Assembly (NCBI RefSeq): GCF_032051575.1
Contig: NZ_DAMBYD010000006.1
Coordinates: 124,001 to 188,000, forward strand
DNA length: 64,000 nt
Direction: 5' to 3'
Origin: Aminipila sp032051575
GTDB taxonomy: Bacteria > Bacillota > Clostridia > Peptostreptococcales > Anaerovoracaceae
The translations under genes were made by a program, and so were the position numbers. The notes beneath the pieces are model-generated. The model did not search any database. It was given only the letters and a program-made list of their open reading frames with translations, and was not told the DNA's origin. Shown one piece after another: positions 1-8,595 of this stretch. Every line of letters starts with the position of its first letter. Positions within the stretch are counted from its first letter, which is position 1.

Positions 1-522
1 CAACAATGTATCAAAGCTTATTTCTCGATACCCTATATTTACTATTTTCTTAATGGTTTTAGGTACCAGGCTCTCCTCATTAGGTGTAATAGCGTATTCT
101 ATCCCATTGTACTTTCCCCTTGCTGCTGATTCCCTGTCGTATGGAATTAGGTTCAAATGGCTGATACCCAGTTCATAAAGTGTATACGTGGTTTGTATGG
201 TGGTTTCATAGGAATCATTTACAACGAGTACTTCCGTATCTTTAGGAATTTCCAGCATGGCATGCAGAAATTCTTTTCTTATACTTCTTCCAAGCAGGAT
301 CAATTTATAAAAATTTGATATATGATTTTTAAGCTGATAAATCATATCCTCATAAACCATCAGATATGCATCTGCTTTAATTTGTTCATTGGGCAGCAAT
401 TCACTGATAAAATAACTTTTTATTTCTATATACCCTTCAAATATGTGATACAGAGCATTTTCCAAATAAGTAATTACTCCCTGATTTTCTCTGTTTTTAT
501 AGATAAGTCCAATGTTTTTCAT
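1..522 (-). CDS. Transcriptional regulator, N-terminal part (PrpR_N-like sensor), cut by window edge
   Basis: An open minus-strand frame runs from an ATG at 522 through position 1 with no stop (174 codons), so the gene continues outside the window. The start at 522 is preferred over the ATG at 528 because GGGAGG lies 8 nt before it. The protein begins MKNIGLIYKN and shows an alternating alpha/beta pattern with VLVVNDSYETT and GISHLNLIPY. This resembles the PrpR_N-type sensor domain found at the front of sigma-54-dependent activators in Clostridia. The AAA+ and HTH parts would be outside the window, so the family call is an inference. Confidence 0.5.
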   Translation of the reverse strand, partial: MKNIGLIYKNRENQGVITYLENALYHIFEGYIEIKSYFISELLPNEQIKADAYLMVYEDMIYQLKNHISNFYKLILLGRSIRKEFLHAMLEIPKDTEVLVVNDSYETTIQTTYTLYELGISHLNLIPYDRESAARGKYNGIEYAITPNEESLVPKTIKKIVNIGYREISFDTLL

Positions 523-590
523 TGACATGACCTCCCAAACATTATTCTCCATTTAATTAACTATACAGGGTAAGAAAAAATAATACAACT

Positions 591-620
591 AAAAAAGCAG
601 CTGAGTTTGTACTACTCAGC
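591..620 (-). terminator. Rho-independent terminator after the aspartate decarboxylase gene
   Basis: Minus-strand hairpin with GCTGAGT/ACTCAGC arms (600-606 and 614-620) followed by a run of six T (591-596 on the complement). It lies about 70 nt after the decarboxylase stop codon and separates it from the regulator gene. Confidence 0.65.
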
Positions 621-690
621 CACCTCCATTAATTTTATGGGATTTTGTATTAAAATGTATGTATATGTTCTCAAAAGCCGCCCTACTTAA

Positions 691-2322
691 CTAATTGTAA
701 TTTTTAGTCCATTCTTCTACATAACTTTCCATAACATCATGAAGAACTTTTCCTATTTTAGAATATGATTCGTCGCAGAGATTTGCCAGTGATATCCTTA
801 TAGACCATTCCGGACCATTGAAACCATTTCCGTCTAGGAGCACAATTGATGACTGTTCTGCAAGCCTTATAAGTATGTCCACAGTTTTATAGTTGTCCTT
901 TAGGTATTTTGAGAAATCCTCACTGTAGTTTTGGCTTGCCCACTCAAGGAGATCGAACTGAGTATAGTACGCTGCGCTATATTGATCTTTTTTCACATCA
1001 AGCCCCAGCCCTTCAAACAATAGCTTCTGCCTACGGCGACAGATATTCTTTGTAAGATTTTTGTACTTATTCTCCCTATCTGTTATGGCGAACAAAGAAA
1101 AGAAAGCCATCTGCACCTGCTGAGGTGTTGAAAGTCCTGCAGTGTGGTTAAGAGCAACCTGTCTGCTATCCGCCACTATCCTGTCTACAAACTTTATGCT
1201 GTCTGGATTAGTTGAAAGCCCGGAGTATCTTCTTCTTGCTCTCTCTTTCTTATCCTCATCCTGCTCCTTTAGAAGTTTATCAAATACATTGTCCTCATAG
1301 ATAGCAATAGTTCCAAGCCTCCAGCCTGTGACTCCGAAGTATTTAGAGTAAGAATAAACCCCTATGGTATTATACGGCAGGTCAGCCATCAGAGACCTGA
1401 AGCCGTCCACAAAGGTGCTGTATACATCATCTGATATGATCATGATGTCTGGGTTGTCCTTATCCACGATGTTTTTCAGGAGCTTAACTGATTCTGGCTT
1501 CATAGCAACCGAAGGAGGATTGCTTGGATTTACTATGCAAAGGGCCTTTATTGATTTGTCCCTAAGCTTCTCTATTTCTGAATCAGGATACTGCCATGTT
1601 CTGTTGCCTTGCTCATCCACTTCGTTTGCGGAAATATTCACCACTTCAAAGCTATACCGCGGCAGATGCGGTATCTCCAGATAAGGCGTAAACACTGGTG
1701 TCATGATAGCTATCTTATCTCCCTTTGAAAGCATGTTGTTTGCGATGAGGGAATCGAACACGTAGCACATCCCTGCTGTAGCTCCCTCTACTGCAAAGGT
1801 CCTGAAAATACCTTCAAGCGGTTCATTATAGCATAACTCCTGTATAAGGTAGTCGTTCACCACTTTTTCTACATGCCATAGCATCCTGTCAGGCATAGGA
1901 TAGTTATCCCCGATTATGCCGTCTGCAAGCTCGTATATCCATTCGTCCGGATTGAATCCTTTCATCGTTATTCCGTAGTTTATTATCCTCTTAAGGTGCT
2001 CTGCCCCTGGAGCGGTGCTGTTTTTGTTGAGGTATTGCTTGAAACGTTGTGCAATCCCTTCCTTCTCAGGCATTCCCCCTAAGTCCCCTTCGTTCCAGAC
2101 CCGTCTGCTTTCTGAAACTGCGAACTGGCCAAATGTGAAGAATGCTTCTCTAGGAGTTGCTGCTATCCAGTTAGGATTTCCCCTTCCCGCATCCAGCAGC
2201 GAGTGCGTTCCGCTCTTGTTTGACTCTGCTGCAAGACTTATTAACTTGTCTTTGAGTTCAAATGGGCTGATTTTACCATATACTTTTTCTATTTCTTCTC
2301 TTTGAATACTCATTTTATCCAT
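691..2322 (-). CDS. asdA: Aspartate 4-decarboxylase (bifunctional with aspartate aminotransferase)
   Basis: PLP-dependent enzyme converting L-aspartate to L-alanine and CO2, with side aspartate aminotransferase activity. The 543-residue length is that of the long AsdA/AspD family, not of ordinary 400-residue aminotransferases. Visible motifs are DAGRGNPNW near 44-52, NPSNPP near 265-270, SDDVY near 297-301 and the Schiff-base lysine in SYSKYFGVTGWRLG (Lys327). AGGGGGC precedes the ATG by about 8 nt. The aspartate racemase gene lies 80 nt upstream on the same strand, so the pair can take D- or L-aspartate to alanine. In anaerobes this decarboxylation is often coupled to aspartate/alanine exchange, but no such antiporter is in the window. 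Confidence 0.93.
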   Translation of the reverse strand: MDKMSIQREEIEKVYGKISPFELKDKLISLAAESNKSGTHSLLDAGRGNPNWIAATPREAFFTFGQFAVSESRRVWNEGDLGGMPEKEGIAQRFKQYLNKNSTAPGAEHLKRIINYGITMKGFNPDEWIYELADGIIGDNYPMPDRMLWHVEKVVNDYLIQELCYNEPLEGIFRTFAVEGATAGMCYVFDSLIANNMLSKGDKIAIMTPVFTPYLEIPHLPRYSFEVVNISANEVDEQGNRTWQYPDSEIEKLRDKSIKALCIVNPSNPPSVAMKPESVKLLKNIVDKDNPDIMIISDDVYSTFVDGFRSLMADLPYNTIGVYSYSKYFGVTGWRLGTIAIYEDNVFDKLLKEQDEDKKERARRRYSGLSTNPDSIKFVDRIVADSRQVALNHTAGLSTPQQVQMAFFSLFAITDRENKYKNLTKNICRRRQKLLFEGLGLDVKKDQYSAAYYTQFDLLEWASQNYSEDFSKYLKDNYKTVDILIRLAEQSSIVLLDGNGFNGPEWSIRISLANLCDESYSKIGKVLHDVMESYVEEWTKNYN

Positions 2323-2402
2323 TAATATTTGCCCCCTATTATTTTTATGTAGTTTTATATCTTCTAATTAGCATTAATCATATGTTGCTTATACTATAAA
2401 GT

Positions 2403-3137
2403 TTAATCCATAGCTTTTCTTCCCACCATTTCAATTGCGCTCTGGGCTAGTATTTTAGTTGGGTCGATAAAATTGCCTTTTATATTCATCATCTGGAAAG
2501 CCACAGGCAGTTCAGTGCAGCCTAAGATTACAGTATCTATGTTCTGCAATTGGAAAAAAGAAAGTATAGAATTTATATCGCCCATGTTGTATTCTGTTCG
2601 TCCAGCTTTAATGCCATATATTAAGTCACTAACTTTGTCCTGATCTGCATCATTTGGTTTTATAACATCAATACCATACTTTTTTAATACCTTATCATAA
2701 ACTCCGGACTTACAGGTTCCCGCTGTGGCTAACAATCCTATCTTACTGGCGTCAGGTTTGACCTTTTTTATTTTTTTAGCAACTTCTTCAATCATATTAA
2801 TAAAAGGTATACGAAGGTATTTTACTATTTCATCGTAAAAGTAATGGGCAGTATTACACGGCATTATTATGACATCAGCTCCCATCAATTCAAGTTTCAT
2901 AGCTGCCTCTACCATGTATTTCGTAGGATCCTCCCCATAACCTAAAATGTAACTAGTTCTATCAGGTATTGCAGTATAATTGTCAATCAATATATGGATA
3001 TGCTCATTATCATTCTTAGCTTCTGTAAGAATAATAATTTTATGGAAAAGATCATCAGTTGCAAGTGGCCCCATGCCACCTAATATTCCAATTGTTTTAT
3101 TATTCAAATGCTCATTATTAAAATTTGTATCAGACAT
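2403..3137 (-). CDS. Aspartate/glutamate racemase family protein, probably aspartate racemase
   Basis: Cofactor-independent racemase of 244 residues. Both catalytic cysteines are present: MPCNTAHYF (Cys94) and ILGCTELP (Cys207). The N-terminus has the family signature TIGILGGMGPLAT. It is the first gene of a two-gene unit with the aspartate 4-decarboxylase, which suggests aspartate rather than glutamate as substrate. It is divergent from the LysR gene at 3321, and LysR regulators commonly control their divergent neighbour. Upstream TGGTGATTTAATA provides only a modest ribosome binding site. Confidence 0.88.
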   Translation of the reverse strand: MSDTNFNNEHLNNKTIGILGGMGPLATDDLFHKIIILTEAKNDNEHIHILIDNYTAIPDRTSYILGYGEDPTKYMVEAAMKLELMGADVIIMPCNTAHYFYDEIVKYLRIPFINMIEEVAKKIKKVKPDASKIGLLATAGTCKSGVYDKVLKKYGIDVIKPNDADQDKVSDLIYGIKAGRTEYNMGDINSILSFFQLQNIDTVILGCTELPVAFQMMNIKGNFIDPTKILAQSAIEMVGRKAMD

Positions 3138-3268
3138 TATTAAATCACCACCGAATTTATATTTAATTTTATTTTGAAATTATGTTAATAAGAATATGAT
3201 ATCGCGATTTTCAATTATTCTGATTTACAACATCATTATAGCACCGTATAATATATATGAAAAATACT

Positions 3269-3287
3269 ATAAATATATCGTATTTAT
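3269..3287. promoter_or_regulatory. Inverted repeat between aspR-type racemase and lysR; candidate LysR operator
   Basis: ATAAATA-TATCG-TATTTAT, seven-base perfect arms around five bases, lies in the 183-bp divergent intergenic region about 35 bp before the lysR start. LysR-type proteins bind T-N11-A dyads in such positions. The region is very AT-rich, so a chance dyad is possible. Confidence 0.35.
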
Positions 3288-3320
3288 ACTTTTTAAATAT
3301 AAATCAAAGGAGTGATTTTC

Positions 3321-4193
3321 TTGGATATTAAACAACTTAATTATTTTCTTGCAATTATTGAGGAGGGCAGCATAACCAAAGCTGCTGAAAGACTGCACAT
3401 AGCTCAGCCACCGCTTAGCCATCAATTGAAGCTTCTTGAGGAGGAACTTGAAATAAAACTAATAGAAAGGACTACTAAAAAACTCCAAATAACAGGTGCT
3501 GGTGAACTTTTACAATATCGCGCTGAGCAAATTTTACAGTTAGTAGAAACAACTATCAACGAATTAAAAAATTATAACAAAGAATTCTTAGGTGTATTAT
3601 CAGTGGGTACTGTTCCATCTTCAGGGGGAATACTTTTACCAGAATTGCTATATTCTTTTCATGAAAAATACCCTAGCTTGAATTTTCAAATACGAGAAGG
3701 AGATACATATAGAATATTAGATATGCTGACTAAAGGAATAATAGATATTGGAATCGTTAGAACTCCATTTAATTCTGAGATCTTTGAATCAATCAGCTTA
3801 CCATTTGATCCGATGATGGCTATATCCAAGGATGATTTATACTTACAGGGAGAAAATGAATTTATATCAGTAACTAATCTTATCAATGTCCCACTAATCA
3901 TAGATCGCAGATTTGAACTGATGATAGTTAGCTCGTGTAAGAAGGCAGGATTTAAACCTAGAATACTTTGTGAATGTGATGATGTCAGATCGATAATATC
4001 ATGGGCAGAAACAGGGATGGGAGTTGGTATTGTACCTAAACCAGCTACTGGACTTATTTCAAATCCGAATATAATTTGTAGAGAGATCAATGAGTTATCT
4101 TTAGAAACAAGAACAACTCTGTTATGGCTTAAAGACCGACATTTATCATACATCGCCAAAGAATTTTTGCAGGTTTTTGAAGCTGTTATATAG
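3321..4193 (+). CDS. LysR family transcriptional regulator
   Basis: About 290 residues. The N-terminal winged HTH reads DIKQLNYFLAIIEEGSIT followed by AAERLHIAQPPLSHQL, a standard LysR start. The C-terminal part is the LysR substrate-binding fold (SVGTVPSSGG, ending in GVGIVPK). I choose TTG at 3321: AAGGAG at 3307-3312 is 8 nt before it, and LysR proteins usually begin M-D/E-I-K-Q-L. The upstream GTG at 3312 overlaps that ribosome binding site. Divergent from the aspartate racemase/decarboxylase pair, which is its likely target; the ligand may be aspartate, but that is an inference. Confidence 0.9.
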   Translation: MDIKQLNYFLAIIEEGSITKAAERLHIAQPPLSHQLKLLEEELEIKLIERTTKKLQITGAGELLQYRAEQILQLVETTINELKNYNKEFLGVLSVGTVPSSGGILLPELLYSFHEKYPSLNFQIREGDTYRILDMLTKGIIDIGIVRTPFNSEIFESISLPFDPMMAISKDDLYLQGENEFISVTNLINVPLIIDRRFELMIVSSCKKAGFKPRILCECDDVRSIISWAETGMGVGIVPKPATGLISNPNIICREINELSLETRTTLLWLKDRHLSYIAKEFLQVFEAVI

Positions 4194-4381
4194 ACTATAA
4201 GCACCAAGAATTCAACTTTAGGGAGGTGCTGATCAAAACTTAAATAAACATCTGTCAACCTGTTTTAATGACGATTTCAAATCTGGGGAGGAAGTAGTAT
4301 CTGCTATTGCAAATGACAAAACTTTGCTATCAGGTTGGAAGTAACTTTAGCCATAAATTTTATAACCTATACTAAACAAAA

Positions 4382-4410
4382 CCGTAATCCTTTTCAATAT
4401 TGGATTGCGA
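4382..4410 (+). terminator. Rho-independent terminator downstream of lysR
   Basis: Hairpin CCGTAATCC / GGATTGCG (one G-T pair) followed by a run of seven T on the plus strand, 190 nt after the lysR stop. Confidence 0.55.
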
Positions 4411-4498
4411 TTTTTTTATTGCTATTTAATAAATATCGAAAACAGATGAATATCATCATGGATTTGCTGCTTACAGTTTACTTCTATACTGAAAAGCG

Positions 4499-4542
4499 GC
4501 AGGGTTTGTGAATCATTTAAGTTGACTGCAAACTCTGCCTCT
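4499..4542. terminator. Hairpin with GGCAGGGTTTG/CAAACTCTGCC arms, terminator-like
   Basis: Eleven-base arms with one G-T pair enclose about 22 nt. A half-copy of the same sequence (GAGGCAGAGTCTG...) lies at 14481-14510, next to the related repeat copy there, so the hairpin seems to travel with the repeat. Confidence 0.4.
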
Positions 4543-4599
4543 TATTTATTCACTGATTCAATATTCAATTGTGCCTTCAGAGCTAGTGTAAAATCATTA

Positions 4600-5060
4600 A
4601 TATTTTCGAATTTGGCCTATTCAAACCGTCATTTTCTTGCCCTATTTTTTCTTAAAATCACAACATATTGTGATTCAATTCTATTTTTCTTACTCTGAAA
4701 CACATTTTGTCTTTTTTTTTATCTGCTCAAGGGTATCCGAAATCTCGGTTACGCCAATATCCTACCAAGTCCTTTATTTTTCAATCATGGAGAGCTAATG
4801 CTTCGTACAGACACAGGCGATTATATACTAAACGATGGAGAGATTCACTTATGTTTGATTCTTCTATCGGGCATACCTATGTCAATGGGCAAGACAACCT
4901 TCTCACTTTTTTACGACTTTTAACTTTAATTTCATGATACCGCGGCCATTAATCTTGTATTTTAGCTTTTATCTCTTCTCCAACAAGCAGACTACCTCCG
5001 TATGCCTTGAATTTGCGATAATGATGTCGTCAGGAACTAGTCATTCCTTGGCAGCAAAGT
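4600..5060 (-). repeat. rlmD-3'-end repeat, copy 1 (long form)
   Basis: The left part (4650-4766) matches the middle of other copies: AATCACAACATATTGTG, CACATTTTGTC and a CTCAAGG-GTATCC-like stretch. The right part (4985-5032) is the conserved core, reading on the minus strand DDIIIANSRHTEVVCLLEKR-stop. Between them is about 200 bp of extra sequence (4780-4985) that is also found at 14226-14570. The GGGGCAAAA hairpin is degenerate here (TTGCCC only). It lies 3' of the amidohydrolase gene. Confidence 0.75.
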
Positions 5061-5070
5061 AACTTTCTTT

Positions 5071-5126
5071 TCCTGATTTTGATTACTGCCCCAAATTCAC
5101 TCTAAAATCACATATCCAGTGATTCC
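5071..5126 (-). repeat. rlmD-3'-end repeat, copy 2 (partial, terminator-proximal half)
   Basis: TGCCCCAAATTCACTC followed by AAAATCACATATCCAGTGATTC matches the terminator-side half of the other copies (compare 47026-47060). The core half is missing. It lies between copy 1 and the amidohydrolase stop codon. Confidence 0.6.
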
Positions 5127-5191
5127 TTTTGTATTATATTTTTATTTTATTTTGGCACGTTCTATGGTGAGCTATCTTTAATGTGTTTCTC

Positions 5192-6895
5192 TCACCCTTC
5201 GTAAACGATTCGCCCTTGGAAGATAGTGCTCTTTACCTTAAGCTTGTAAATTTCATCCACCGGAATATTCTCTAGATCACAATCGAGCAAAACAAGCTCC
5301 GCTGATTTACCCACTTCGATGGTTCCTGTCACATCTTCCAGCCAGTTCTGATAAGCTCCGCTCCACGTCAGACTCTTCATGGCATCTTTCAGCTCAACTT
5401 TTTCTTTCGGTGCTAGGACTTTTCCTTTGAACCTTTCATAGTCAGGTGCATCCTTAAAAACAGATCTGGTTAATGCGCACTGAATCTCGTGGTAGGGATT
5501 TGGCGGAGGTGTTACAGGAAAATCAGTTCCAAAAGCTACTATGCATCCTGCATCAAGAAGTTTCTTGCATGGGAAAACCGTTAAGGCCCTTTTTTCTCCT
5601 AAGAAAGGGATGTAATATTCCTGCACATCGGTATCATACACCATCCATCTCGGCTGACAGGAACCAACAATATTTGCCTTAGCCATCTTTTTAACATCTT
5701 CATCTCTAACAAGCATAAGATGTGCAATTACATTTCTTTGCTGCGTCTCTGCACCTTCCTGCGCCTTACACAGGCATTCCACCGCCTGTTTTACAGATAG
5801 ATCTCCCATTGCATGTATGTGAATCTGCATGCCTGCTTTTATTATTTCACGCATACAGCAGATCAGTTCATTATCATCCCAGAACAGTCTTCCATTATAT
5901 CCTTGTGTCAATCCACATGTTTTGATTATGTTTTCGTCATAGGGTTCACATGTACTCATTTCGCCTTCCAAGAATATTTTTATAGTATTTCTCTTAAAAA
6001 GTTTTCCCCTATTGTCGCTGCCTTTTGCTAATATGATATTTTTGATTGTTTCCTGATGATTTTTATAGTCCAGCGTATATACTCCACGTACCCGCATGGT
6101 CAGTTCCCCTGCCTCATCCAATTCCCTGTAAGCTGCAGTTGCATTGTCTGTATGCATTGCATCATTGATCATTGTCACACCATAGTTATTTGCCAGATTT
6201 TTTTGGTAATATCTTATGACTTGCTTATATTGATCCACGGAAAAATCATATTCAGGCACTTGTCGCTTGATTAAGTTGATTGATTCCATCTCCTGAAAAA
6301 CTCCTACTGGATAATTATCTTCTTCACGCAGGATAGCACCAGTTTCAGTATCCGGCGTAGTTTCATCCAACCCTGCGATTTGCAACGCCTTGGTATTTAT
6401 CCAAATATTATGCTGGCAAAATGACTCGAGTATTACCGGTTTGTTTGAACATATTTTATCAATATCATGCCTTGTGGGCATCCTTTTTTCTCCAGATGCT
6501 CCGTTGAAGTTGGAAAGGTTCCAGCCTGCTCCTCGGATGATTACCTCGTCGGGATGCTCCACAATATATTTTGATAATCGTAACATATATTCATCAATAA
6601 CAGCCTGGCAAGTTTTATATTCTTCTCCGACATACACATGGAACAAATTGCATCCCATGATAGCGCTCGCTGTCCATGATGCGTGACAATGATCATCGCA
6701 CAATCCGGGTAGAATCGTATTCCCCTTGCAATCAATCACTTTCGTATCTGGTCCAGCATACTTCTGTATATCTTGATTTCCCCCGACAGCAGTTATCGTA
6801 CCTTTTGTTATAGCAATTGCTGCCCCTCGACTTATGTCATCGTTTTCAGATACAGAATAGATTTTTCCGTTTTTCAGAATGATATCTGCATTCAT
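5192..6895 (-). CDS. Amidohydrolase family 3 protein (YtcJ-like)
   Basis: Metal-dependent amidohydrolase of 567 residues. It has the beta-sandwich front (IILKNGKIYSV), the metal HxH in GLCDDHCHAS (His69, His71), a central histidine in IHIHAMGD, and the FGTDFPVTPP aspartate motif. The C-terminus VGKSAELVLLD is typical. YtcJ-like proteins act on amide or N-acyl bonds of largely unknown substrates. GAGGTG precedes the ATG. It is 13 nt downstream of an APC permease gene on the same strand, so the two probably import and hydrolyse one amino-acid derivative. Followed 3' by repeat copies 2 and 1. Confidence 0.87.
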   Translation of the reverse strand: MNADIILKNGKIYSVSENDDISRGAAIAITKGTITAVGGNQDIQKYAGPDTKVIDCKGNTILPGLCDDHCHASWTASAIMGCNLFHVYVGEEYKTCQAVIDEYMLRLSKYIVEHPDEVIIRGAGWNLSNFNGASGEKRMPTRHDIDKICSNKPVILESFCQHNIWINTKALQIAGLDETTPDTETGAILREEDNYPVGVFQEMESINLIKRQVPEYDFSVDQYKQVIRYYQKNLANNYGVTMINDAMHTDNATAAYRELDEAGELTMRVRGVYTLDYKNHQETIKNIILAKGSDNRGKLFKRNTIKIFLEGEMSTCEPYDENIIKTCGLTQGYNGRLFWDDNELICCMREIIKAGMQIHIHAMGDLSVKQAVECLCKAQEGAETQQRNVIAHLMLVRDEDVKKMAKANIVGSCQPRWMVYDTDVQEYYIPFLGEKRALTVFPCKKLLDAGCIVAFGTDFPVTPPPNPYHEIQCALTRSVFKDAPDYERFKGKVLAPKEKVELKDAMKSLTWSGAYQNWLEDVTGTIEVGKSAELVLLDCDLENIPVDEIYKLKVKSTIFQGRIVYEG

Positions 6896-6908
6896 AATAG
6901 CACCTCTA

Positions 6909-8273
6909 TCAAAGTTCTAGCTCCGGCGGTAATTCTTTGAACCCTTTTGTTTTTATAGTCAAGAAAATTATTCCCAGTGCAAGCCAGCTAAATCCAACAA
7001 TCTTTGCCTGTATCGTGAGACTGAACCACAAGTATACACATACAATAGTTCCTATTATTGGCATTATTAGAAAAGTGATTATTCCCTTTAAATTTCTCTG
7101 ATGTTCTTTAATATAGTATTGGAAAATTACAGTAACATTGGTAAAAATAAAGCCTGCCAGAGCGCCGAAGCTTACAAGCGAAATCGCCTCTGCAAGGTTG
7201 TCCTGAAATATAACTGCAGTAAGACCTACTGCTGAGGTTAATAAAATATTTTTTGATGGAGTCTGGTATTTAGGATGGATATAACCAAAGAATTTCTTAG
7301 AAAAAAAACCATCGCGGCCCATCCCTAATAAAATTCTTGTAGTCGCCGCTTGTCCTGCAATACAGCACCCAATACATGCCAAGGTATTTAATACAATAAA
7401 AACGGAATTCATCCAATCTACTCCTATGTAAGCATAATACTCTATAATTGCAGTATTAGGATTTGCCATTTCTCTCACAGCCGTCGGCCATCCGCAGTTC
7501 ATGATATAGGCTACTATGATAAATCCGATACCCGCACCCAGACAAATGATAACAACTGCACGTCCAATCATTTTTTCGGGATTAATTGTCTCTTCTGAAT
7601 ACGTTGTTACAGAATCAAACCCTACAAATACAATTGCCATCATTGCCGCAGCCGAAAAAATGGCTGGATTTTTGATTGTATCAGGATTATAAAAGCCCTC
7701 TGCATATAGCAACGTCCCCGTACCTCCTCCGCCTATAACAAATCGTATTATAAAAACTAAGGTGACAATAACTACAACAATAGGAAAAATTGTATTGATA
7801 TTATTCATAAATGCAGCAACTTCAACTCCGCGATAGTTGCAGAACGTTACAAATATAACCGTTACAAAGATCCATACCCATATCGGCACTAAAGGCAAAG
7901 CTACATTTAAGTATAAACCACAGGATAAATAGCATGTCATAGGCAACAAGAAATAGTCTAGCATTATCGTCCATCCTGCAATAAATCCAAGCTTTGGATT
8001 TATTGCCTTAGATACATAGCTATATACCGATCCAGCAACTGGATATCTTTTGCTCATCTTTGCATAGCTCAATGCTGACAATAGCATTGCAAAAGTTGTA
8101 ATTATCAGAACTAAAGGAAAATTTCCTCCAGTCATATCATTCACTATTCCGAAATAAAAAAGCACGCTTGCTGGACATAAATATGCTAGTCCCTGACAAA
8201 CTAGTGTCGGGAGTTTCAGAACCCTTTTCAGTTCCACAGGCTGTTCTAACATTACAGTATTATCATTTCCCAT
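6909..8273 (-). CDS. APC superfamily amino acid/polyamine permease
   Basis: 454 residues with about 12 hydrophobic segments. The first contains PTLVCQGLAYLCPASVLFYFG and resembles the substrate-binding unwound helix region of APC transporters; MSKRYPVAGSVYSYVSKAIN and TRILLGMGRDGFF are typical APC loops. It is the first gene of a unit with the amidohydrolase (13-nt gap). The substrate is not predictable; the neighbour suggests an amino acid or an N-acylated derivative. Confidence 0.88.
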   Translation of the reverse strand: MGNDNTVMLEQPVELKRVLKLPTLVCQGLAYLCPASVLFYFGIVNDMTGGNFPLVLIITTFAMLLSALSYAKMSKRYPVAGSVYSYVSKAINPKLGFIAGWTIMLDYFLLPMTCYLSCGLYLNVALPLVPIWVWIFVTVIFVTFCNYRGVEVAAFMNNINTIFPIVVVIVTLVFIIRFVIGGGGTGTLLYAEGFYNPDTIKNPAIFSAAAMMAIVFVGFDSVTTYSEETINPEKMIGRAVVIICLGAGIGFIIVAYIMNCGWPTAVREMANPNTAIIEYYAYIGVDWMNSVFIVLNTLACIGCCIAGQAATTRILLGMGRDGFFSKKFFGYIHPKYQTPSKNILLTSAVGLTAVIFQDNLAEAISLVSFGALAGFIFTNVTVIFQYYIKEHQRNLKGIITFLIMPIIGTIVCVYLWFSLTIQAKIVGFSWLALGIIFLTIKTKGFKELPPELEL

Positions 8274-8595
8274 TTTATCACCTTACTTTAATTTGACCTT
8301 AAACCACTTAATATTCTGGATAATACAGTAACTACAGTTTTCCGACAACAACATTACCGTCAAAGATCATTGTAACTAATTAATAATTTAATTGTTTTAG
8401 AATACTTTAAATTATTGTAAAAATCAATAGTATTCTGTTTTTCAACTATTTTTTCAATTAATCAGCAGCCAAATGGCGTTGTAAAACCAAACAAGGATGG
8501 CTCAAAAACTGAGCCATCCTTTACGAAACTTTTTTTAAAATAACAATGTAAAAAGTACTTGTTTATCAAATTTTTTCAAAGATTTTATTGCAAAT
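8274..8595. other. Intergenic region between permease start and surface-protein end
   Basis: 322 bp. Apart from the terminator at 8493-8521, it is AT-rich upstream sequence of the permease gene. I see no convincing -35/-10 pair, riboswitch or open frame. Confidence 0.5.
8493..8521 (-). terminator. Rho-independent terminator of the SLH surface protein
   Basis: Perfect 12-base arms AAGGATGGCTCA / TGAGCCATCCTT around a five-base loop, followed on the minus strand by GTTTGGTTTTAC. It lies 75 nt after the surface-protein stop. Confidence 0.75.

Larger units (their letters stand above)
4194..5191. other. Gene-free 1 kb: terminators, remnants and a full-length rlmD-type repeat
   Basis: After lysR there is an open stretch of 34 codons ending at about 4344 (LNKHLSTCFNDDFKSG...), preceded by GGGAGG but without a clear start codon; I read it as a gene remnant of unknown origin. 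Two hairpins follow (4382-4410 and 4499-4542), then the long repeat copy at 4600-5060 and a partial copy at 5071-5126. A 76-codon plus-strand frame at 4707-4937 lies wholly inside the repeat and I do not call it a gene. Confidence 0.6.

Noticed and set aside
2323..2402. Possible sigma-54 promoter for the decarboxylase, suggested by the neighbouring PrpR_N-like regulator
   Set aside because: No GG-N10-GC element is present in the short gap or before the racemase gene.
3686..4258. 190-codon minus-strand open frame
   Set aside because: Antisense of the LysR gene; no ribosome binding site and no family features.
4707..4937. 76-codon plus-strand open frame
   Set aside because: Lies entirely within the duplicated repeat sequence, lacks a ribosome binding site, and its copy at 14.2 kb is not open in the same way.
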